A stretch of 64,000 nucleotides of DNA from positions 34,081,166 to 34,145,165 of the forward strand of contig JAJEKV010000003.1 of NCBI GenBank assembly GCA_021234155.1, written 5' to 3'. The notes beneath the pieces were generated by a model. That model was given only the letters and a program-made list of their open reading frames with translations, was not told where the DNA came from and made no database searches. Within the stretch, counting starts at the first letter, position 1; each line of letters opens with the position of its first letter. Below are positions 56,072 to 64,000 of this stretch, one piece after another. Made by a program: the position numbers and the translations under genes. The stretch is from Isoetes taiwanensis. Taxonomy: Eukaryota; Streptophyta; Lycopodiopsida; Isoetales; Isoetaceae.

Positions 56072-59000
56072 TTAACACACACATAACTGTAGTGCAAGAT
56101 CAATAAGTTGCAAATCTGGTAAGTGCAAAGAGATCTTCTGTTTAACAAACTGTTCGAGTGTCATGATTTCTTCATCACTCTCATCATCATGAGCATCAGC
56201 AACTTCGGCAGCAATAGATGGAATTGAAGGTACTGCAACTTGGACAGGAATAGGAAGAGATGGAATTGAAGGTGCTTGAACTGAAGGGGCTTCAACTAAA
56301 GGTATTACAACTTCAAGAGGAACATGAACAGATGGAAGTGAAGGAGCTTGCACTAAAGGTACAGTGGCTTCAACCTGTGCTGGAACTGAAGGTGCTGGAA
56401 TTAAAGGTGCTGGAACTAGATGTACTGCAATTACAGGGGCTGATGAAGGTGCTGGAACTGAAGGTGGTGCAACAGCAATTGTAGATGATTCTAATGATTC
56501 AAACCACATATTTGCAATATGGCTAGAGTTGAAGGACTCAGCTTGGTTGCTTAAACTATCATCTAACAGAAGACAATGAGGATCAGTAGTTGCAAATTAA
56601 AAGCACATAATTATTTGAAATCAAATGTAGCACATACCTGTGGGAGCATCCTGTTGTGGGTTCTTCTTAGAACCCTTTGGCACTTATTTGGCAGGTGTAT
56701 TCTTCTTAGAATGTTTTTTGGTAACCACTGACTGCTTACTTTTTGGTCCAGCCTTCTTTGTATTATTTGGCTTATCTCTAAGGTAACTATATTAGAAATA
56801 CAAACAAATATAACATTATTTTATAGCTATGACACTCACCAGAAACTGCAGATACATGCTCATGTGCATTCCATTTGCTAGGTCTACCTTTACGAACATT
56901 AGGGAGTTTCTTTGACCAACTTCTTCTACAATTGGTAAGGATTCTATTACTATTGGTGCAGGTTCAGCCTCTGAAATCTATGGACTTATTTGATCCTTAG
57001 CAGCTTCATTGTCCTCTACAAGATTAGCATGTTCTTCTCCCTTCCTCTTCCTCTTAGCAGCAATTGCAAAGAATACAAGGCTGTAAGGAAAAATTGCAAT
57101 TAATATACACATTAGTCAACATACTAACCTTTCTTAGGTGATGTCATAGACCAGGGTAAATTTTAAGGGCCTAGATATTTTTAAGGGCATATAAATGTTG
57201 GCTAAACCTATGGAAAATAAGGCTTCATGCTCTTTTTTTTTTTTGGCGAAATTTGGTAAAGTAAAGACCTTCGATTATTTTCCACTTGGCTAAAATGCAA
57301 AGTTGAAATGCTTTGGAAATTCTTTTGTTGGCGAATTTCCCTTTATTCGTAGCTAAAGTGCACCTACTTAACTAGATTTATCAATTTCACTAGTTAACTA
57401 CTTGTCTCTAATTACACTAGATTCCTTCAATAGATTACTTTGTCTCTATCGAAATGTTCACTAGTTAACTACTTTCTCTATCGAAATGTTATTGCTTATG
57501 CATCGAATCCAATGCAAGCATACGAAACTCCATAGACAATGAAAAAAAAAAAGTTGGAACTAATGGCGATTCGTAAATCACAGGAGCTCAACAATCGAGT
57601 CGGCATGGCTATTTGTTGAAGTTAAGGAGAGCCAATTCGACTTCTGGGGAAGGCGATTCGGCAGCCCAACAAGCAATTAACTTTGGCGAATAACCCTAAA
57701 ACCCAGAAATTCCCCCCTTTCGAATGGCAAATTTTTTTATTTTTTGGAAAAATGGACTATATTAACTTTCGCCAAAGATTTTGTGCTAACCCCTAAAAAA
57801 TCGCCTTTTGGCGAATATTCGCCACTCTTTTATACCCTGGTCATAGACCTTGTTATACGTCTCTTAACCATCACAGGTTCAAGTTCAGATAGTTGTTCAT
57901 CCTCTATGTCTTCATCCTCTTCTTCTTGAGCAAGAGGTTCTTTCTTACTCTTATTGCTAGATAAGGAATCCAGGTGGCCAAGTTCAACATATAATTCTGT
58001 AGGCACTTCTCTCTTGCAAACAATGCAAAGAAGGTTCTCCATACAAACTTGGAAACAAAACAAGTGATACTTGTGTCCACAATTTAATTCAACACGTAAT
58101 GTATAATCTGGATTAAAATCAAAACCACATACTTTACAACCATAAAGAAGATTAGTCACTGTCAACTTGCCAGAACTCGGTCTAATAATGCTTCTGCTAG
58201 CATAATGCTCACGAAGGTGCTGGAAATTTTTAATCTTCTCCTTGTATTCAGCAAAAACTAAAGTTTTGGCCTGCAAGGCATTGTTCAATTCTGTTAGCTT
58301 CTCCTCCATTGCTTTCCTGTTGTCAGCTTGTTTTTTCCTTTTCAGAATTGTGAGCAGTCACAAACCAAGCTTAGATTCATCATCACAAAGCTTAGCAATA
58401 GCATTCTCCTTTTCTGGAAAATCTTCAACCAAAAGCTCAATATCAAGTTTAACATTTTTAATAGACTTCGAGATAGAGGTTGTAGCCTCATCAAAACCTG
58501 CAAGCAAGCCCTGATTTCTAATTTTCTGAACTTCAACATCTTTGATTTGCTGCTGCAAAGATTTAATAGAACCTTTAAAAGCTAAATAGTCAGTTTCTAA
58601 ATAAGAAACACCCATATTAATATTCTCCAAAGTAGTGTCTACTTGATCTGTTTTATGCCTCTTGTTCATGTTTGAAATTTCAATTCTTTCAAAAGCAAAG
58701 GTAGCCCAATCCAACAAATACTTACTTGAGTTTGATTCAACTCTTCTGGTGTGATGCCAAGCAAATGCATGGGCAAAAGTAGTTCTGGCCTCATTGTTTA
58801 TCAATAAACCATCTTGATAAACCCTGTTAATCAAATCCTTCAGACGATGTTCAAACTCTGGCCTAATTGCTGACACTTTCATCTTGTTGTCTTTCTTCAC
58901 TTCCCCTTTCCAAACTGTCAAAAAATCACCCCTAGTGCAATTTGCCCAAGTTATAGTGCTTGGATCCTTGCCCTCATTGCACAAGCCACGATATTCTACA

Positions 59001-59330
59001 AACTGCTGGAGTGTGTAAGCTTTCTTCATCTGCAAAACAAGCATCAGAAAAGTTAGGCGCTTCATGCTTAAAAAAGAACAAAACAAATAAAGATCATGAA
59101 TCTTTTTTAACTTAAAGAACAGAAAAATCAGGAAACAGAACATACAGACATGGATTTTTACCTCTTGTTTGGTGAGCGCCTTGTTTGGTTCTTTGCTGAG
59201 GTGCCGATTTTCAACTAAATCCTCTACAGGGTTTGTACCCAGCGGCAACATCATAGCAGGCATGGCAATTATGAAAAAATACCAGTGATTCATTGGCAGC
59301 AGAAAATCATAGCTCTGGCCACAAATCATA
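56072..59330 (-). pseudogene. Spliced coiled-coil/RING-H2 protein, second gene of the DNA transposon
   Basis: Five exons fit consensus junctions on the minus strand: ?-59162 (ends NKALTKQE; GTAAAAATC donor), 59029-57129, 57080-56840, 56786-56638 and about 56563-56072 (stop). Exon 2 begins MKKAYTLQQFVEYRGLC, has a long heptad-rich region, then a RING-H2 finger at about 58025-58155 (CKVCGF.., CGHKYHLFC.., CIVCK: C-x2-C..C-x-H-x2-H-x2-C..C-x2-C) and an acidic tail. Exon 3 has RKGRPSKW, AT-hook-like. The last exon has a repetitive VPAP/VQAP-rich stretch and DESDEEIMTLEQF. Defects: one in-frame TGA (about 58356), a stop in exon 4, a shift in exon 3, and a 688-bp insertion in exon 2. It converges on the transposase gene, so a role as accessory protein or E3 ligase of the element is inferred. 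Confidence 0.6.
57152..57839. mobile_element. 688-bp MITE with 9-bp target duplication, in an exon
   Basis: Ends CAGGGTA...TACCCTG (7-bp inverted repeat). Flanked by identical GTCATAGAC at 57143-57151 and 57840-57848. A 9-bp duplication points to the Mutator-like superfamily; the CAGGG end would also suit hAT, which makes 8-bp duplications. Subterminal GGCGAA/TTCGCC words are repeated. It is non-coding. It truncates the RING-protein reading frame to ..SMTRV-stop. Confidence 0.85.
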
Positions 59331-60178
59331 GCATGAAATCATAGCTCCGTCTACACGCAGAAAAACTGTGCCATTAGGGTTTTCGGGTAAAGCAAGAATG
59401 CAAGAAAAGAAGGTGAAGGGGTGCTTGCCATGCGCATTTTACCCCCAATTTGTGCTTTTACCCTAATCCGCTCTCTCGAGACGGTTTGTGTGAGAGTCAC
59501 CAAGGTAAAATGTTTGCTTTTTGTCGACCCTTTTTCTTCTAGAGGAGCTGGAGGCATCGGTTTTCAAGGGGGGGTGAGCGAACATTGGGATCACTAAGCC
59601 CCCAACTGCAAAAGGAAACTGTGTAACTATACTTGAATACTGAGGGTAAAAATAGGGCGAAAATTTTAAAGCCCAGCCAATTCCGACGCAATGCAGCCTT
59701 CTAATTTCCTGAACTTAGACCCTAGGCAGAGATGTTATTTCTGCTCCAATAAACAAATACGGGCAAGAAACTATAGACAGAGCAAGAACCTGAAGCACAA
59801 TCTACCGAATTTAGGACAAGATTCATCAAACAGACCAGCGATACAAACGAAACGAAACTCAAAATCGACAGATATTATTAGTTGGAGAATAATCCATCAA
59901 TAAAAGAGTCTGGCGGCCTCAGAAATGGCAAGACACGGGAATGTAGCAAGAAAAAATGGCACATTTTGAATTGATCAAGCAGCAAGGCAGAAATGTGCAA
60001 ATCCGGCATTAAAATTATCACTGCAAAAAAAAATCCAACAGCAAATGCGGGGTGTCAAATGCGAAATGCATGGCCTGAGCTTGGAAGAGGTCGGCTATAG
60101 CGGATTCTAGGCCCTGCATGTTGAATGGCGGGGTCCAGACGGCACCTTCGAAACTTCCAGAACCCAGATTCAACCTAA
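59331..60178. other. Upstream region of the RING-type gene
   Basis: Probable promoter side of the minus-strand gene and outer part of the transposon; its terminal inverted repeat was not found. No independent gene. Confidence 0.35.
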
Positions 60179-60245
60179 TCTTATATTATAATGTTTTAGT
60201 GCAAGTAATGGACCTCGCCCTAAATCTGACGGCCTAGATTTGATC
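60179..60245 (+). repeat. Dispersed terminal module, plus copy
   Basis: Starts A|TCTTATATTATAATG, then GCAAGTAATGGACC and CGCCCTAAATCTGACGGCC to TTTGATC. It is the same module as 46534-46600 but in the opposite orientation. Confidence 0.5.
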
Positions 60246-61753
60246 AATTGTAACAATGGTGGAGATGATGCCACGCCCTCAAAAATTTTTTTTAGCTCGA
60301 CGGGTTAGGGTTTTTGACCTCTCTTGGCTTTATGCACTTTCGTCCATGTTCTTTCATTTTCTGGACGACACCCCTATTTTTCTTTCGTCTTCGCTCTGTA
60401 AACCCGTTATTGAAGTAGAAATCAAAGTCTGGAATGAAGATTTGATCATGGCTGAGCAGCAAGCCCGGAATACCACATGCAGATTGAGATTTGAGTTGCT
60501 TAAGGCTGACCTACACATGGCTTTATTCACAGATTTTCTACCAGCCATGCCTGCCACAGTTTTCTCACTATAGTGTAAAAAAAGAGTGTTCTGCACCAGA
60601 CCTTTTTTGGAGTGTGGCTGAAGATATTGCGAATAGCCTCAAGATGTAAAGGCCTTTGTCGATCAAAATATTACTCCTATTCAGGCTGTTGGGTTATGTT
60701 CTCTCTATATCCATTGTAGTTATACTGTTCGGGGCAGTTAGAAGACGATTTCAGAGTGTAAAGGAAAAGGTAGGAAGCAACCCAACAATGCTTTTTTTTT
60801 GTTCTCCATGCTCAGTCCTAAGGCTCTCTGCATGTGCCTGTGAATAAATTTTTAGCTTTTATCATTAAATATTCTAACTATATGTACAGTGCCTCTTCCT
60901 TTGGAAATGATGATTTTTGTTGTTTACTAGAGATTCTGCTCTGCCAGAAGGAGTCTGTTGGGATATAATGGCATAGGCAAAAGCATCTGCCATCCAAAAC
61001 TTTCAAAAAGCACCAGAAGTTCACAACAAACAGAAGCTTTTCTTTAGCCCAAACATCAGGTATTGCATCAAGATCAAATCATTTTTATTAAAAGCGTTAT
61101 CAAGTTCTCAATTCAAATCATTTTTAATATGTGTTGATTGCATAAAATAATAATTTTTCATATTTACCAGAGCTGGCTACTATGGTTGGAGATTGCCATT
61201 TAGTGGAGATTCTTGAATTACGTATTGGTGTACAGAACAAGATGACGTATTGGACCATGGTGATGGAACTTGGTCAAAACATACATGGGATTAAAACGAA
61301 TCAGTGCTAGGTAAGGGATTCTAGCTGCATGGTCTATTTCATATGTTTCAAACAGTTGCACTTCGTGATGTAATATTATGCAGGACCCTGCTAATAAGAA
61401 AAAGGTGTTTATATGCTGTTCTTTTTTTAGGGATATAGCATAACCAAATATCTGGCAAGCTAAACCCCCAACAACTAGCCAGCAGAGTTTCCAAAGCATC
61501 ACCTTCTAAGATCATGCATGTTTAGTCATGCCAGAAATAAAGAAAACTGAAAGTTGGCATTGGTTGCCCCAAAATATTACTTTGAAAATGGCTTTTGCAG
61601 AGCAAAGAGATGCAAACAAACCTTTGCATGTAGAAGATTTAAAAAAAGCTTGGAAGTTTGAGTACTTCCACAAAGTTAATGGTATGGAAGGGGAAACTGC
61701 CTGGCGCAGGCCATTTCGAGATGCACTTTCCATTTCTTACAACATTTAAAGCA
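60246..61753. other. No gene assigned
   Basis: Two short plus-strand open frames (60256-60573; 61528-61749, with WKFEYFHKVNGMEGETAWRR) have no recognised family. The rest is AT-rich. Confidence 0.3.
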
Positions 61754-61783
61754 CTAGTAATGATGCCCAGCGTGGCTGGGCAT
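61754..61783 (-). mobile_element. Helitron-type 3' terminus (minus)
   Basis: Read on the minus strand: GCCCAGC-CAC-GCTGGGC hairpin, seven bases (ATCATTA), CTAG, then T. Almost the same end as at 36653-36656. The element would lie to the right; possible A|TCTATA starts on the minus strand near 62805 and 62938 are weak. Confidence 0.55.
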
Positions 61784-61799
61784 AAGTTGAAAGTACGCA

Positions 61800-63560
61800 A
61801 ATCTTTTGACCGCAATGGGAAATGCGTGCAATAATAATCTAATTTTTGTAACCTATTATTATGACAAAAATATCTAAAGATTTAACGACGTCTAAAAGCT
61901 TCTTCATGTTAGATAGTGCTGCATTGGTATCTGTGATGCATCATTAGGGCTTCATCCCATACAATCATGCTAGTCTCTATTGTTAACTTTGCCAACTCGG
62001 ATTGCTTTGGAATATTGCAAGTTGATGTCTCATCTATGTTTGTCGGTATCTTGAACCTTGAATGCGTAGTGTGTCTGCCCTTGCCCTGGTTGAGCGTTGG
62101 CCGGCTGATATTTTGCTCGGGCGTCGCTTGAGCAGTCCTCGAGCTAGGAGTGTGAGGGAGTGTTATTTTGTTTTTTGCAATGTTCGTGCATATGAGGGTC
62201 AAGTTGACTTCATTGCATTGTCAATGTAAAAAATGCCGGATGCTGTTCCGGGCTAATGTCCCGGCGTAAACGCAGTGTGCCCGACGTTGCCACGCTAATG
62301 CAGGAGCTTGTTTGTAATTCTTGTGCTAATTTAGGAACTTGTGTCCGGCTTGTGCGACATGTTGATGTTTGCAAAAATGGACATGGTTTGATTTACTAAT
62401 TATTTTGTTGTTGAAACTATATGCTAACAATACCATCAATGTTAAATTGTCCAAGCACAGGCGGGTTGAGTACACAACCCAATGTTTTATGGGGTTGAGG
62501 GGGGAAAAAACCAAGCCCGGCAACACAAAGTTAGAAACATGTTAATGATAAACCCAAGTTTAATTATGACCTCAAGGTTTCATATAACACTTATTATTGG
62601 CCATAATAATTTGTTTATAGGAGAGGCTTATGCATTGCTCTCTTTTAAATCATTAGCTAAGAAATATCTATTTACCAATACTAACTTATAATTTTGATTG
62701 TACATTAGCTAAGACATATTATTCTGCAAATTATATTATGCAGACGTATTTAGTCCGCATTATCCTTAGCTGCATTGTGTAACATTGATGATACATGTGT
62801 AATATAGATCAGTACATTAAGAATAGAAATGTAACATTGATCATGATGACCGCGGTCATTTTCCCTCAACCACAGATTTCTGTGTAGTTGCAATTGCTGT
62901 GATGATGCGAGTGATGTATAATATCAGAGGCATTATAGATCAAAGTTTAATGGCGATACATGGTACCCAAATCCAAAATCTTGTTTGTTGAAGCAGTAAT
63001 TTCCACTGGTAACTGGCTGCTTCACATGGAGTTTTAAGGACATCCTTCCCCTGTCTTCATAAATTGACCTTGTAAGCATTTAATTGGCCTTGTAACCCTG
63101 CTTCAATAAGGCCAGACTTATTCCTCAAAGGCATGGTTGTCCTTGTTGACTCCAAAAATTCTGAAATGAATGTTCCACTTGAGGATTTCCATAACTAAGG
63201 TAGCGAATGCATCCATGTTTTATGTGAACATATTTTTTGCAAATCTGTTATACTTGCAGCAAAGGAAAAGATGGTTAGCAACATGATAAATATGACTGAG
63301 CTAAAATAATAACCATGTCCCTAATCTAGTCACATAAACAAACTTGTTATCTCATATATTGATGACTGGAAAAACAAAACAAAACATTTCAAAATTTATT
63401 TATAGTCCAGTTGGACATATTCTAACATGTAAGAACAATGCGAGCAGAAAAGACATCATGGAAAAAAACATGGAAGGAAACCAACAACTGAATTATGCAT
63501 TTGATGAAAATGACTAATTATCAAGCAACCAAAGAAATAAGTAAAAGGTCGAAGACATAC
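61800..63560. other. Repeat-derived, no gene
   Basis: Contains CGGGCTAATGTCCCGGC-like GC words at 62240-62300, probably an eroded element end. The rest is AT-rich with no coding signal. Confidence 0.35.
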
Positions 63561-63785
63561 ATGTGGGAAAAATTTGCTTCAAAGATCACTTTTCCATGGC
63601 AATTAAACTATCAGAAATAGGAGCACTCTCTACTAACCGCAAAATAAGTGGCAGTGTAGGAAATGCTACATCAGCAGGTTACCATGGAACTATCTCTTCC
63701 ATGCCCAAAGCTTCAATGTTCCCGCAAAAAATAAGTTGCAAAAATGGGTGTAAGAAAAGAATAAACTAAGAGTTCAAGAAACCAT

Positions 63786-63922
63786 ACCTGAGCTCATTGA
63801 ACACCACCACACTCCTTTCATCAGATCATTAAGAGAATGTGAAACAATAGAACGACCAAGGAAAGAAACATGCACTTCTTCTACCAAAATTGCAGGCATG
63901 TCTAACAGAAAGTCAAAGAACC
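63786..63922 (-). pseudogene. Candidate exon of an unidentified gene, cut by the window edge
   Basis: On the minus strand a canonical acceptor (TTCATTTTTGCAG|GTTC) and donor (CTCAG|GTATGG) bound an open frame with FFDFLLDMPAILVEEVHVSF and NDLMKGVWWCSMSSG. Upstream (63923-63974) the frame also stays open. Downstream, 63570-63720 reads PTLPLILRLVESAPISDSL but with stops. I do not recognise the protein; it may be a pseudogene, with the rest of the gene beyond base 64000. Confidence 0.35.
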
Positions 63923-64000
63923 TGCAAAAATGAATCACAAACTTGGGAGCCTTAGTAGCATCTTGCAGATGCACAGTGGCAGAAAGCTTAAACTGACCCG

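Noticed and set aside
56260-56484. Plus-strand Leu/Glu/Lys repeat ORF
   Set aside because: Antisense of the VPAP-rich repeat in the last exon of the RING-type gene, which has matching splice sites.
46534-60245. The inverted modules at 46.5 and 60.2 kb as terminal inverted repeats of the two-gene transposon
   Set aside because: The sharp A|TC boundary faces inward and the conserved part lies outward at both sites, so they look like 5' ends of elements running away from the transposon.
1-64000. rRNA, tRNA genes or organellar inserts
   Set aside because: No conserved rRNA blocks, intact tRNA cloverleaf or plastid/mitochondrial genes seen; the only tRNA-like match is the SINE-type head at 53.3 kb.

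Overview
The window is nuclear DNA of a land plant with a large, repeat-rich genome. The evidence is a chromodomain-type Ty3/gypsy LTR retrotransposon primed by initiator-Met tRNA, Helitron-like termini, spliced transposon genes with GT..AG introns, a plant-type ankyrin/transmembrane (ACD6-like) gene and a fragment of a plant K+-channel beta subunit. The transposon families suggest a non-flowering vascular plant (fern, lycophyte or gymnosperm), but I cannot place the species. Nearly everything is mobile-element DNA. The only large intact ORF is the 772-residue ankyrin protein at 36861-39179 (-).

Layout. Bases 1-1039 are GC-rich unassigned sequence followed by a polypyrimidine tract. Bases 1040-14105 are one LTR retrotransposon on the minus strand: 1.6-kb LTRs, a CTTCC target duplication, PBS and PPT, then from right to left a histone H3-like ORF, an unknown ORF, gag-like sequence, protease, RT, RNase H, integrase and chromodomain. 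The polypyrimidine tract resumes at 14106. Next come a decaying ~100-bp tandem repeat (14816-15300), a poly-T run and a GC-palindrome block (to 16660).

Bases 20-33.7 kb hold heavily broken coding sequence. On the minus strand (22.5-24.9 kb) there is a ParB-like plus DNA-methyltransferase-like gene. On the plus strand (26.9-29.1 kb) there is a DUF7869-type transposase-like gene, followed by further coding-like fragments, one resembling the SAM-binding part of a methyltransferase. Arrays of the palindrome GGTATAAATTTATACC surround these genes. A 2.1-kb Helitron candidate (34.5-36.7 kb) and the ankyrin gene follow. A foldback element with 276-bp arms (42.4-43.7 kb) and another Helitron 3' end come next.

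Bases 47.6-59.3 kb are a decayed two-gene DNA transposon. A spliced DDE-like transposase on the plus strand converges on a spliced coiled-coil/RING protein on the minus strand. The first is split by a 3.9-kb insertion carrying a KAB1 fragment and a SINE. The second is split by a 688-bp MITE with a perfect 9-bp target duplication. The remainder (60-64 kb) has Helitron-like ends and one good candidate exon at the right edge.

The most striking observation is the H3-like ORF inside the LTR element. It starts MARTKQIARK, has a long Arg/Glu-rich insert, and ends with an H3 alpha-3 helix and stop codon at the canonical place. The same element carries an integrase chromodomain, a module that in other chromoviruses reads H3-tail marks. 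Everything here was read by eye; no alignment or database search was run, so family names other than the clearest ones are tentative.
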